From: Cytidiella melzeri
Taxonomy: Eukaryota > Basidiomycota > Agaricomycetes > Polyporales > Irpicaceae
DNA: 64,000 nucleotides
NCBI GenBank assembly: GCA_022592445.1
Contig: JABYQR010000028.1
Coordinates: forward strand, 62,001 to 126,000
Direction: 5' to 3'
Part shown: piece after piece, positions 20,362-31,699 of the stretch
Numbering within the stretch: the first letter of the stretch is position 1
Layout: each line of letters begins with the position of its first letter
The notes under the pieces: generated by a model
What the model was told of the DNA's origin: nothing
Database searches by the model: none
What the model saw: only the letters and a program-made list of their open reading frames with translations
Made by a program: the position numbers and the translations under genes

Positions 20362-22985
20362 TTACTCCCCCTCAGCGTGACAATACTGGACGAGTCCAAG
20401 AGCCTTGCAATGTCGAGAGTGAACATCATGAGGAAGTGGCTTTGTAAAGATGTCAGCAGGATTATCAGTTCCAGGGATTTGAACCAGTTCGACGAGGCCT
20501 TCGTTGAAGCATTCGTGTACTGCGTGCACCTTGACTCAGGTATGTTTTGAGCGGTGTTTGACATTTGGAGATTTTGAAGCATCAACAGCATTCTTGTTGC
20601 CGCAATAAAGCGTGATAGGAAGGTTGAGAGGGATGTCGATTTGGTCTGCCAAGTCATTCAGCCATTTGAGTTGTTCGCAGGCTTCGTGTGCTGCGTAGTA
20701 CTCAGAGTCAAAGGTGGATTTGGCAACGGACTGCTGCTTGCAAGATGAGCAGCATACAGCTCCATTGCTGAGGAAGAAGGCCCAGCCTGAGGTGGAGAGA
20801 GAGTTGTCGGTATCACTGGCAAAGTCAGCGTCGGTGTATCCAACAAGTTGATCTTCTCGAGTGTCACTGTGGCCTAGACAGAGTCGGAGGGAGGATGTGC
20901 CACGGAGGTAGCGAAGGACGTGTCTTGCAGCCTTGAGATGAGACTGCGTGGGGTTTGACTGATATTGACAAAGCTGAACAACTGCAAAGGCAATATCAGG
21001 GCAAGTACCGAGCATGGCATACATAAGGGAGCCAAGAAGACTGCGGTATTCATGAATGAGTTTTGGATCGCATTGTGAAGGATCCTCTTCGTTCTTCTCC
21101 AACTTGATACCTGTTGGGAGAGGTGTTAATGCAGGATTTGTGTCCTCGTGTCCGAAGCGCTTGAGAACATTGTTGATGTATACCTCCTGGTCCAGGTATA
21201 TGCGGCGGCCCCCCCTATCCCTAGTGACGCGGATAGCAAGATAGTGCTTGAGTTCCCCCAAGTCTTTGAGTTCGAAGTGCGAGCGGAGTGCAGTCTTCGT
21301 TTCCTTCAGCAGAGCGATGCTGTTGCCCATCATGGTAAGATCATCGACGTAAACAACGAGAATTTTGAGGTCTCCCCCTTGTTGACGAACAAAAATAGAG
21401 ACGTCACCAGTGTCATGACAGGTGAATCCAAGTTTTTCGAGGCATGCCTTTAGCGTGAGGAACCATTGGCGTCCTGCTTGCTTGAGGCCATAGATTGCTT
21501 TCCGAAGGCGACATACTTTGCCTTTGGCCACCACGAAGCCTTCAGGTTGCTCCATATAAACCTCCTCGTCCAAAGATCCGTTCAAATACGCCTGATGGAA
21601 GTCGATTTGGTGGATTTCCCAGTCTAGAGTAGCTGCCAGGGTGATGAGATATCGCCAAGATTCCAGACGGGCGACGGGAGCAAAGGTGTCTTCGTAGTCG
21701 ATGACTTGAATTTGCTCAAATCCTTTAGCTACCAGCCGTGCCTTGTAACGGTCAACATTGCCATCCTTGTCGAGTTTGAGCTTGTATGCCCATTTACTCT
21801 TGAGTGCCTTGCGACCTTGAGGTAAATCGACGAGGTCCCACATTCCTGAGTCCTGGAGACCTTTGAATTCAGTCTCCATTGCCGCGTACCAGTCATCCTT
21901 GTCCTCAGAACCCATAGCCTGTCTGTATGAGCGAGGCTCCCCCTGAGGTGTTACAGCTGCCGCTAGGACCAAGTCAGCTTCATCTGCAAGGACTGCTGCT
22001 GCTCGGTTTTTGCGGTTGTAAGGGAGCTTGTTGCCTCAAGATTGTGTAGCCCGTTGAACATCATCCTCACTTGCTGCCTGCCAGATGGAATCCAGTCACT
22101 TCTGTTTGCGTGTAGTGCGGCAGGGAAGCTGATGAGCAGGATTTGATATGGGCAGATAGTTGTGTGCTGAGGATCGATTGGGATTTGGTTCAATTTTGGG
22201 TGATTCTACAACTCGAGACGACAAAGGGGTTGGTCTGGACGGTGAGGATGAGAATTCAGTCTTCGGCGTGAAGAACTGATCTGGTGCCTTTCCTTTGCCC
22301 TGCGAGATGCTAGGGTATGGTGAAGGTGTGGCTGGTGTGGATGGTTGAGGAGTGGAAGAGGGGCGCGGTATCTGTGACGGCATCTGCGAGGATGGTGTCC
22401 GTTCCATACAAACGTCTGTAAATGGTGCGCTGAGAGGAGGCAGTTGCTGAGTGGTAGGCACATGTGGCGTGATAGTAGTTGGCTGCGGAGAGGGCGTGTG
22501 AAAGGATGGAGTTTCAAGTTTGAAGTAAGTGGGTGGTGTAGGTTGAGGTGCGCTCAAACGCGGGGGTGTAGGGTTAGGACAGTTAGGAAAGACTGTCTCG
22601 TCGAATACTACGTCTGTACTCGCAACAATCTTATGGGTATGTTTGTCCCAGAGGCGGTAACCTTTAGAACCCGCTTCATACCCAACAAAGACAAGAGGTT
22701 AAGCGTTAGGCTCCAACTTCCGTCGATGATCCTTGTGGATGAGGCGATAGGCAAGGCAGCCAAACACACGGAAGTAGGATACATCCGGTGGTGCGCCTGT
22801 GAGTCTCTCGTATGGTGTCCTCCAGTTCAAGGACTTCTTAGGAGCCCAATTACGAACGTGCACAGCTGTCTTCACAGCTTCCTCCCAAAATCCCTTGGAC
22901 AACCCTGCAGCATGGAGCATGGCTTTCACAGATTCGACAATCGTACGGTTGTAGTGCTCAGCTTTGCCATTCTGTTGTGACTTAG
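20362..22985 (-). pseudogene. Copia pol: integrase C-terminus, reverse transcriptase, RNase H
   Basis: On the minus strand: integrase tail QQNGKAEHYNRT (near 22970), a Pro/Ser-rich linker, RT with KARLVAKGFEQI, IHQIDFHQAYLNG, YGLKQAGRQW and the catalytic YVDDL, then RNase H YTDADFASD and SEYYAAHEACEQLKWL, and the tail LVQIPGTDNPADIFTK. Stops occur after the integrase block (about 22698), in the linker (near 22095 and 22040) and at KHT-stop-VKV (near 20535). The catalytic RT aspartates are intact, but the copy is truncated and dead. Confidence 0.9.
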
Positions 22986-25581
22986 CCCTGTCTAAGCGCA
23001 TTGTCACTACTACGCAGAAAGAGCAAATAACCCCCCCTCTGTTTAAGAAACAAAACGTTAACCAATGTGCCAGGTCATGGCACTCAAATGCCCTTTCACT
23101 CTCCGAGATTAAGGGTTTCTTCGCCAGATGCAGGGTAGAGGACACCCCACCCCTCATCTGTGAGTTCCCCCCATGTCAAACATCCTGTCTGACTGGAGTT
23201 CACCCGCCACCGCGTAGATTCCAACAACGAGGGGTTGACCTCGCCATCTTCCTCATGATGACCATAGCATCTCGAATTGGAATCACAGTTTGCCACAGGA
23301 AGGCAAAATTCATCCTCTCCAAAATCCAGCGCATCTGCTGGCCTTCCATTAGCAAGGTATTGCTGCTCCCTCTGCGGCCCCCACCAACTGGAGTATGGAG
23401 ATTTGAACTCCAAATTGTCCGTAAGATTGTTGAAAATCCACTCGACAAACTTTGCCCGGTCTTCCTCCGACCTAGCTTTGGCCTCAGCTTCCGCCTTGGC
23501 ATGGTGATCATCCGCTGGAATATGTTTCTCCTTTGGCTTCTTCACCTTCAATATTGGGTCACACCTCTGCTCCTCAGAAGCCTCCCCTTTGTGTATGAGC
23601 GTCCTTATAGTCCACTCATGGCCTGATCTCCACACCTCACGCATAAACTGCCAGTGGGACTTGGGGCTGTAATCGATTGGTTTCCACTTGGTATGGGCAC
23701 CAAACACGGTTTGTTTAAGAATTGTCTCAACCCACACTCGTGTTACCGCGTAGGAGTTGAAACAATTTGCAGCTAAATCTGAGGTTCTTGTTTCCACCAG
23801 ATTAGCCCATTCAAAAGTTCCTGCCATGGAGTTCATGATCAGGAACACAAGGAGTTTGTTTTGTTCAAACGACTGTGTGCAGTTTTGGAAATCTGCAGAA
23901 TCCATATCCGCAAGAGCTGCTAGTTCCTCTTGGTTGTATGGGTCAGGTGGTCTCCAAGCACAGTACCACAGTAGGCACTCTTCCAGCAAATGCTTTCAAG
24001 TTTCAATAACACCACACGGGCATTCTGCGGGGCCCTCCAGGTGAAATCTTTCACGGAACTTGCCAATAGGCATGTGTCCTGAAACGAGCCATGTAGCAGC
24101 AGCATATTCTGCCACACCCACTGTATTATCTGGCTTATCAACGTTATACAACGCTGACTGAGCTCCACCAAGGTTTTTCAACTACCAGTGTCGTTTGGCC
24201 ACTGGTGTCACTCCCTTGAATTCAGACGTTCTAATAATGTTACTGTGCTCTTTGTAATCAAAGTCTTTCATAAGACGATGCCACCATTTAATAGCTAGTG
24301 CATCTTTGTCTTGACCTGCCACACTCCACAGCTTATATCTCGGTTGTGGTTTTTCTGTAGCCTCTTTGGCAGATTTGTCCATGTCCTCGTTGAGAGCGAG
24401 GCCAATGTGACTTGGTACCCAATGCAGCCCCATATAGCGTGCAGGGTTTGCGCTCAAGAAGTCTCGCACCCTTCGGCACGCTACCAGACGCATCATCTGT
24501 CCCGGACCAACATTTGGCCTCAGGATGAATTGTAATGCAGCTTTGTTGTCAGCAAAGAGGTGGATTTCAGTGATACTATCAGGAATGTTCGTGACAGCAT
24601 CGCTAATACCCATAGCAAGAGCGCAAATTTCAGCGTCATATACGCCAGAATTGCCCATAGGGGTGTGTTTCTGCAGACCCATCCCTTATAAGAGATCCGT
24701 CAGTCCAAACTGAACGAATGTCTTCATTATGTTCTGTGAGCTCAATTCGAGGTTTCAGATCTCCATCTACCCACGACTTGAAGTCATTGGATGACTTGGT
24801 TGGTGCATCCACAAAGAACTTAATTCTGTCCTGGAACTCATCAAGAATGCATTTACCAGGCCAATTCTCAACATCAACAGGGTCAAAGGCTTTGTCTGAA
24901 GTTATCCCTATTCTATGAATGTGCGCCAAAGGCGAATCCACTTTGTAGTGTTGTGCCCCCAAAGGAAAAGGCATACGACAATTTGCATCGTTTGTCTCCC
25001 ACTCTGCCGGGAGATTAGCCCGGAGAGGGTGACCTCGATGCACTGTTCTCACTCTAAGAGCGGCTTTTGACATAAACTTGTCGACTTGGTGTCGGATGGA
25101 AATGAGCCCAGCCATGATTCCAAGAGCACCAATTGGAGTGGTCTTAAAGCCACCTGTGATCCACCTCGCAGCTTGCGACTGAGCAAGTTGAAGCTCTTTC
25201 GCAATCCATTTCTGTCGCTTCCAATTGGGATCCCACCACAGTTGTGCACCGTAGAGTAGGACTGGAAGCACATCAGAGATGTATAACCGTCTCTTATGAT
25301 AAGGATTGAATCCTCGTTGTGAATTACCAAGTAATTGCAACGCATTGACAGTACTACACGCCTTGTTAGCATACCGTCTTATGTGTTCCCTCCATGTAAG
25401 TCTAGGAGTGAAAAAGAAGCCCAGGTAGTGTACAACCTCCTTAGGCTTAATAATTATCACCGTCCCGTTAGGGCCTGGCAAATTTACACTTGGGCCAAAA
25501 GGTTCGTCTGGGCTCCAAGCTTTGGTACTATTTCTGAAGTGGATGAGTTCAGTCTTATCCCCTTCCACTTCTAACCCTGCC

Positions 25582-26283
25582 TGTCACAGATTTTCAATGT
25601 TTCTACAAGACTTGCCTTACCAGGCAACGGTATTATTGGAATATTTAAGCGCTTGTCAAGTGCTTATCCAGCGCTTATCCGGTGTTTATTTAGGCGCTTA
25701 TCAGGCACCTATTCCGGCGCTTATTCTCAGTGCCTATCAATTGATGCGCTGATGCGCCTCCTGTCTCTGATGCGCTGATGCGCTCCTTTCCTTATCTGTG
25801 TATCACATGATAGAACTCTCTGGAACATTGTGGAACATGCTGGAACTATGATGTCATAGTATAGAACATTCCATTAGATGATATCATAGTTCTTAGAACC
25901 TTCTGGAAAAGTCTAGCCTTGTCTTAGAACAAGCTAGAACAAGTCTAGCCTTGGAGCTGGGTCATGGGGTCAGGTCATGGGGACAATTGCTATTGGTTGA
26001 TTGTTGAAGTGGCACCACTAGGGCATAGGGCATGCTTAGTAAGGTAGATTACTTTGCTTACTCATGTAGGTATTAGGGGTCTTAGGGTAGTACCTGGGGT
26101 CCTTCCCTTCATGTATATATAGAGGCACTCCTGAGGGCATATCCCCTCAGTCTTATCCACTCTGTTGAACCAGGACTACTCAGTACCCACCAGTACTTCG
26201 CTCACCACCACTCTTATTCTCTATCTCACCACATCCCCCTCAAGTTGACCAACTTATCTGATGAGTGTAGCATTACTGTTACA
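25582..26283 (+). repeat. Solo LTR, family A (702 bp)
   Basis: TGTCACAG...CTGTTACA, flanked by the exact 5-bp duplication CTGCC (25577-25581, 26284-26288). It contains a TATA-like GTATATATAGAGG near 26115. Nearly identical to 37769-38472. Inserted in the LINE reverse transcriptase. Confidence 0.93.
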
Positions 26284-26921
26284 CTGCCATTCTCATGGCA
26301 TCGGTCATTTTTACACATATGCGTTCCAGCAACCTAGCATTTGCTATAAGTTGTTGGCTAATGCATGCTTTTGCCATTGGAGGGCCAAATACATGTATCC
26401 ACCCATCATTGACAAAGAATTGCAGGGCTTGATCCCCCTCAAGCACCTGGTTCGTGGGCGCCACATGATGTAGAGCTGGAGCTAGGTATAGAGCTGTTAA
26501 CGGTGGAGATAGGACAGCACCCTGTCCTGCTCCTACCGAGCAGTCTTTCGGGTCTGTCTCAGACCCCTGGAAGCAGAATTTGGTCATACGGCTCCTGAAG
26601 TAATTTTTGAGGAAGTCGCACATCTTTGAATTAAAGCCCTGATGTCGAAACACGCCAGTGGCTATAGTGTGGTTGACAGACGGGAAAAACTGCGCCATGT
26701 CCACCAGGAGAGCAGAGGACAATCTATTCCTCGCCCATCCTTCTCGCACATTGTGAACAACTTGCACTCCTGCATCTGTAGTTGAAAGCTGCATTGTTCC
26801 GCCAAACTGGCATGGATGAGTAATGCCAAACTTCTGCGATTCAAATTGTAATCACTTCGCTCTGACCTTTTCTAACAACTTGCCAATGCAATTTAGCAAG
26901 ACTATCGGACGATATGCTTTG

Positions 26922-27420
26922 TGTCACGAGCATGCACACTTTTTCCTTTCTTTTCCTTTTTTTAATTTCCTTATCTTATCTTATCGATGGTACATGGCTA
27001 CTACATGTGATCAAGTGCATGTGACAGACTGGTCACATGATCATAGAAGGTGCTGGAACATTGTGGAACATTGTAGAACATCGCACCATAGCACACCATA
27101 TGTTCCCACAGCAGTGTTAGGAGTACAGACCCGGTACCAGGGGTCCTTGTCTGAGATGTATATAAACCCACCCTGTAGCTCCCTAAAGACCTCAGATTCT
27201 ACCTCCTGGTCTTTAGGTGATGTTCACCTTGTACTAGTTTCATCACTGTGCTAATATAACCTGGTCTTTAGCTCATCGTTAGTTACTCCCTCGTTGTTGT
27301 CTCTCTCTCTCTCCATCATCATCTTCCCTGTCGTCATTGTCCACGCGAGTTCGCTCGTCGTTCCTCCACTTCCCGTTGTCACTTCCTCGCTCTTCATAGA
27401 GTTTGGTTGTGTTCCTGACA
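26922..27420 (+). repeat. Solo LTR, family C (499 bp)
   Basis: TGTCACGAG...TTCCTGACA with exact 5-bp duplication CTTTG (26917-26921, 27421-27425). Removing it rejoins the LINE frame as TEPK-AYRPIV. A TATA-like GTATATAAACC lies near 27160. Confidence 0.92.
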
Positions 27421-27690
27421 CTTTGGGTTCCGTGTAATCCGGTTTATTTGGTTTGGGTATGATTACGGTCTTCGACTCTTTGAGCGAAGACGGGAACACA
27501 CCAAACTGAATGCATCCGTTAAACAAATGCTGAACTCTAAATGCTGCTGTAGCCTCCCCTTTATCCTCAAAGTCCTTGCAACTAAAGTCATAAGGGCCTT
27601 GAATGATAACGTGTTTTAGCCAGAACCATGACAGGTGATCTGGGCCTGGTGCAGACATGTTTGATGTCTTCTTCAACTCCAAGAATGAAG

Positions 27691-28175
27691 GGCTTGAGGG
27701 TGTCTCATTAGATCAATTACTAGAACATGTCACATGTGTCCTGTTGATGTCTGAACTGCCTCACCCCCAATGGAATTGCTACAGGCCATGTTCTGATTGT
27801 AATTCATGCCTAGAGAGCAACTAGTGGTTGTGATAATTTGTGGAACAATCAGATGCAGTGCTTGCTGCTGATGCAACTATGTCCTGTTGATGTCTGAACT
27901 GCCACAGGCTGGGTTCTGATTGTAACTCCTCCTTAGAGAACAAATAGTGGTTGTGAAACTTTGTGGAACAATCCAATGCAGTGCCTGCTGCCGATGCAAC
28001 CATGTCCTGTTGATTTCTGAGCTGCATCATCCCTATTGCAGACTGTGTTCTGACTGTAAATCCTGCGCAGAGAGTAGTGGTTGTGGCACCTTGCGGACCA
28101 TTTAAATGCAGTGTTTGCTGCCAATGCAACCATGTGTTGTTGATGTCTGAACTGCTTCACCCCCATTGCTATATA
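27691..28175. repeat. Degenerate tandem repeat, about 120-150 bp units
   Basis: Four imperfect copies marked by (T)GTTGATGTCTGAACTGC at about 27739, 27886, 28005 and 28136. Each is followed by a CCCCATTG-like word, TTCTGATTGTAATTCCTGC and AGTGGTTGTGGAACTTTGTGG. Further units lie at 30398-30490 and 34196-34400. No coding sense found. Confidence 0.75.
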
Positions 28176-28740
28176 TTACAAATAAAAGATAGTATTATTA
28201 CTACTATTATCGCCCACAACAATATTAGTGCCCAATATGGTAATCCCCTGCCACTTCCTATTTTTCCCCTCTTGCTGTGTCCGCTCCAACGCACTTCTTG
28301 CCATCACCTCCAACTCGTCCTCGCCCTTGTTGCCCTCCTCCTCGCCACTCATTGTTTAGTACACGCTTGTGGTGTGGTACCGACTCGACACGCCTGTGGC
28401 GTAGTCAAAAACCGCATCGAGCAGTCTGACGACACTCGTTCGCTGACCGGACGCAAAGGAGGTCTTGTGGGGTAGGATTGGGATAGGATTGTGCAGGTTT
28501 TCGACCGCAGGTATGTCGCCTTCTCATCTTCAGCCCTTGCCACGCTTTACCTAGCCACGCAGCTGAGCCCCAGTTGCACCCACTTGAACAATAAGTTGCG
28601 TCAGTCATCTTTCTCATCTCCCTTTCTCCGTACAACATGTCTGTGGGAAGGTGCGAGAACGAGCGGCCGCAGAGTTACACAACACTTAAGCCGCCTCACT
28701 CAATCCAACTGCAGATGTGTCTGTCATCATTGGTTACAAC

Positions 28741-29090
28741 AGTGAGTTGTTGTTGCCCTCACCCTCGCCCTTGTTGTTGCCCTTGCCCTTGCCCTCGTTG
28801 CCCTCTTGCCCTTGCCTGTTGTTGCCCTCTTGCCCTTGCCTGTTGTTGCCCTCTTGCCCTTGCCTGTTGTTGCCCTTGCCCTTGCCCTTGTTGCCCTCTT
28901 GCCCTTGTTGCCCTTGTTGCCCTTGTTGCCCTCTTGCCCTTGCCCTCACCCTCACCCTCTCCCTCTCCCTTGTTGCCCTCTCCCTTGTTGCCCTCGTTGT
29001 TGCCCTTGCCCTTTCCCTTGTTGTTGCCCTTGCCCTCTCCCTTGTTGTTGCCCTTGCCCTCTCCCTTGTTGTTGCCCTTGCCCTTGACTG
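28741..29090 (+). repeat. TTGCCC hexamer-rich low-complexity array
   Basis: Imperfect run of TTGCCC with TTGTTGCCC, CTCTTGCCC and CTCGCCC variants. All frames give Leu/Pro/Cys-rich or, on the other strand, Gly/Lys/Gln-rich strings that should not be taken as proteins. Confidence 0.9.
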
Positions 29091-29447
29091 CTCTCACTCT
29101 TGCTTTCGCCTTTTCTCTCGCCCTCTCCCTTCCATGTCCTCGCCCTCAGCGTTTCTTGTCCTTGCCCTCTCCCTTTCGCACCTTCGCCCTTGCTGTTGCT
29201 CTCGGCCTCACCCTCACTGCTGGTTTCACTCCTGCTTTTGCTATCTCAGTTGTTGTAGACACCTGTGTTGTTCTGGGACTGCCTGTGGCGTCCAATTGCT
29301 CCCGCATCTTGTGCGACTGTGTCGCCAGAGCTGCTGTGTAAACCTGTGCAACTGTGTTGCCCAGCTGCATAAGTTGGATTGGACAGACTCTGAGGTGAGT
29401 TCCGTCACAAGCTGCATACATCCTTACCGATGTCCATCTCCATCTAG

Positions 29448-29630
29448 ATGGTGCACCACAGGCTCAATGAACGGGAGGCCAACCCCAATCCATACGTCAA
29501 CTTCATTGTCCCTCTGCCAGTCTGAGATGCAGCTGCCCAGGAGGATGCCAGACAGCTGCTCCGAGCCTTGATGGCGCAGGTCAAGCCTGTCATGAAGGCT
29601 CATCAACTTCAGGTGAACAGCATCGAGGAG
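29448..29630 (+). pseudogene. Captured exon of a WLM-domain (Wss1-like) metalloprotease
   Basis: After an acceptor (CATCTAG) the exon reads MVHHRLNEREANPNPYVNF, then an in-frame TGA (29523-29525), DAAAQEDARQLLRALMAQ and VKPVMKAHQLQVNSIEE, ending at a GTATGT donor. This matches the start of the WLM domain of fungal Wss1/SPRTN-like DNA-protein crosslink proteases as I recall it. An upstream donor (CTGAGGTGAGT, near 29395) is also retained. The zinc-binding HExxH part is absent, so this is only a fragment inside the inverted-repeat element. Confidence 0.65.
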
Positions 29631-30397
29631 GTATGTCCATGTCAGTTCAAAGCGACTACATGTATGGGGATTCTGACCATGTTATGTTCATTACCATGGT
29701 GTGCACACTGTATGTGCTAATCTATTATACAAAGATTGCATATTGATGGCTAACACCTCTTCAGAACGAACAAATCAGACCATCTGGCATGTTCCGTCTG
29801 TGGTACACCTAGAGGTGAAAGTGACTGGGAAGGGGTCTCCGGATAACATGGCTTTTGTATTGTACTATGAGCGTTGAATTCACAATTTGTTTGTTTATGT
29901 AAATTGCTACTGAGAACCTGAAGTTCATGCCTCAAGAAAGAAGTGGCATCCTTACCTGGTAAGCACAGCAAATTGACATAGACTTTGAAAATGAACAGGT
30001 GCTCACACCCTTTGCATACTGGAGTAGCACCTTTATCTATGCGGTGATCGGCGTGTTTGATCTTTCAACAGTCAATGTCAACAGTTAATCAGTAAAGTAC
30101 TACTCCCCACCCCCCCTCCCCCTCCTCCTCTCCACTTCTCTCGCTCTTTCTATGCCTATTTCACCCTTGCCCATCCAGCCCCTTCTCCCACATTTCCTGT
30201 CCCTATCCTGTTGTAGCCCTTGCGCCATCCCTGTCTTTTCTACCTCGCGTGCCTGATGTGCCTGACTGTCTCACATTTCTATCTATTCTTGTTGCCGTCT
30301 CAACCCAAAACATTTTTCTTCGCTGGGGATTTCCTTTTTGGTAACTATTATTCTTCTCTGCATGATCATCTGTAATAATACTATCTTTTAATTGTAA

Positions 30398-30521
30398 GCA
30401 GCTCCCCATTGGAACTGCTACAGTTGTAATTCCTGCTTAGAAAGCAGTGGTTGTGGAACTTTGTGGACCAATCGAACACAGTATCACTATGCAGGGGTAG
30501 ATGTGCTTTTTTTGACCCTAC
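30398..30521. repeat. Single unit of the 27691 tandem-repeat family
   Basis: Contains CCCCATTGGAACTGCTACAG, TTGTAATTCCTGCTTAG and GTGGTTGTGGAACTTTGTGG as in 27691-28175, continuing that array on the far side of the inverted-repeat element. Confidence 0.6.
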
Positions 30522-30869
30522 TGCAGACTGTAGGAACCTAGTGCTTACAGAGATACAGAGATGAGTTGATCCAGGTTAAAAAAAAGAGAGCATGATGATG
30601 ACAAAGAATGTGCCTAGTACATATTAAAACAAGTCAACTAGGCAAAATGACATATGGGCATATAACATAATGCAAGAGCAATGGGAAGCCACTCACTCCA
30701 GGTGCAAAAAAAGCACAACATACGTAGAGAGTAGAGACCCAGGGTGGAGGATTGGATATTACTATAAAATAGCAACAAGGCTGAAACAAAAGATGCAATT
30801 ATTATACAAACAATGGAAAAGCCTCCAATAGTAGAGGTGAAGTCCATGAGTAGAGCTGCAAAGGTCCCA
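30522..30869 (-). repeat. Solo-type Copia LTR, diverged copy
   Basis: Collinear with 12869-13087 plus 20216-20361 but uninterrupted at the hAT target (CCAGGGTGGAGGATTGG here, CCAGGGTGAAAGGGTTA there). It therefore shows the empty site. No clean 5-bp duplication is visible and no Copia interior follows. Confidence 0.75.
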
Positions 30870-31148
30870 AGGCAAACAGCTAGCTTGTAATGGGTGTAAA
30901 CAATTGCTAATCTGCAAAACAGAGCAGAGGTCAAGGTGCTTACATGTGCCGGAAAAGCTCTTTCTTCTTCATTCATTCTTCATTAATTGAATGGTTGAAA
31001 CCTGTTCAATCCCATCTGTTAAAGTTGCTTTGCTCTCCTCACAATTGCGGCTTCTCTGGGCACTCAGATCCTGCTCAACAACATGGCATAATATGCATAT
31101 GTCAACTCAAACAGCTAGCACCGCCCTTGCTGTAACTCTAATATCTTC

Positions 31149-31538
31149 TTATGTAATGCCTTTCCAGCCCCATGAAAACTTTTTCCATGTGATAATGTCC
31201 CACATGTACCCAAAATCAGAGCCTCTCTCTGCTACCTCCTTGCGAGTTTTACCTATAGCAATCTGGCCGTAAACCCAATTCCATAATGCGTCATATTCCC
31301 CAGGATATGTGATTTCCAGGTTGTGCAGGATGGCAGTTGCAGTTTTGACCTCTTCTGGTACTTGTGGGTCACCAAATCTGTCCACAACTAAGTTCCATCT
31401 TTTGGATTTGTTTGTGTTGCTGGATGAAGCTGGCTGGAGGAATTCTGTACTGCCACATGGGGCAGCAGTCACAGTCATCATATGGACAGCACAAATGACG
31501 ATGGTGGCAAACAAAGTGAAAGAGATGGAGAACCTCAT
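31149..31538 (-). CDS. Small secreted protein, unknown
   Basis: 129-aa open frame. Residues 1-26 (MRFSISFTLFATIVICAVHM onward to TAAP) form a good signal peptide with a hydrophobic core and small-residue cleavage site. The mature part has one Cys and is Trp/Lys-rich at the C-terminus (MWDIITWKKFSWGWKG). Upstream on the minus strand a likely 5'-UTR intron (donor CGGTAAGT near 31650, acceptor CTCACAG near 31590) supports a real transcript. No family recognised; effector-like by size and signal only. It is the only ordinary gene seen inside the transposon nest. Confidence 0.55.
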   Translation of the reverse strand: MRFSISFTLFATIVICAVHMMTVTAAPCGSTEFLQPASSSNTNKSKRWNLVVDRFGDPQVPEEVKTATAILHNLEITYPGEYDALWNWVYGQIAIGKTRKEVAERGSDFGYMWDIITWKKFSWGWKGIT

Positions 31539-31699
31539 GCCAGTATAAGAAGCTGAAGGTTGATAGAATGAGTTGAGAGGAATGTGATAGCTGTGAGAAT
31601 GATATCAGTACAATTACACAAGGCAAGCTCCACACAAACAATGTGTACTTACCGGCCAGCGCTCAACTGAAGCAATGGAAAGACTTGGGGCAATGGTTA

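Larger units (their letters stand above)
12869..22985 (-). mobile_element. Truncated Ty1/Copia retrotransposon, 3' LTR split by hAT elements
   Basis: Minus-strand Copia copy. Its 3' LTR lies at 12869-13087 plus 20216-20361 (about 365 bp after removal of the hAT pair). The polypurine tract GAGGGGGAG immediately precedes the LTR on the minus strand. Pol runs 20362-22985. Gag, protease, the integrase core and the 5' LTR are missing; the break is at about 22985, against LINE sequence. Confidence 0.85.
22986..27690 (-). mobile_element. Non-LTR retrotransposon (LINE) relic cut by two solo LTRs
   Basis: Minus-strand LINE in three segments: 27426-27690, 26289-26921 and 22986-25581. It is 5' truncated at 27690, where a tandem repeat starts, and abuts Copia at 22985. 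Excising the two solo LTRs together with one duplicated 5-mer each restores the reading frame at both sites. Confidence 0.88.
22986..27690 (-). pseudogene. LINE reverse transcriptase with RNase H and C-terminal zinc motif
   Basis: RT start SAPGPDHLSWFWLK and IPKPNKPDY (27430-27660), then AYRPIVLLNCIGKLLEKV and HPCQFGGTMQLST (about 26800-26920), SALLVDMAQFFPSVNH, GAGQGAVLSPP, and FFVNDG where YADDG/FVDDG is expected (one catalytic Asp is Asn). It continues with VEGDKTELIHFRN, a thumb region, RNase H VWTDGSLIRDG (near 24700), then CPCG..ET...HLLEEC (near 23990-24040) and a long acidic/basic tail to about 23100. Frameshifts or stops occur near 24680, 24180 and 24000. Inactive. Confidence 0.85.
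28176..30397. mobile_element. Inverted-repeat element carrying a host-gene exon
   Basis: Ends read inward TTACAAATAAAAGATAGTAT (28176) and TTACAATTAAAAGATAGTAT (complement, from 30397), 25 of 26 identical over the full arm. It is inserted in a unit of the 27691 repeat family: both sides keep the CCCCATTG word. I see no clean target duplication. The interior has a TTGCCC-rich stretch and a metalloprotease exon but no transposase. The same terminus occurs alone at 12623. Confidence 0.65.

Noticed and set aside
28637..29571. Long open frames over the TTGCCC array, both strands
   Set aside because: Leu/Pro/Cys or Gly/Lys/Gln low-complexity strings arise from the hexamer repeat in any frame; no domain and no gene signals.
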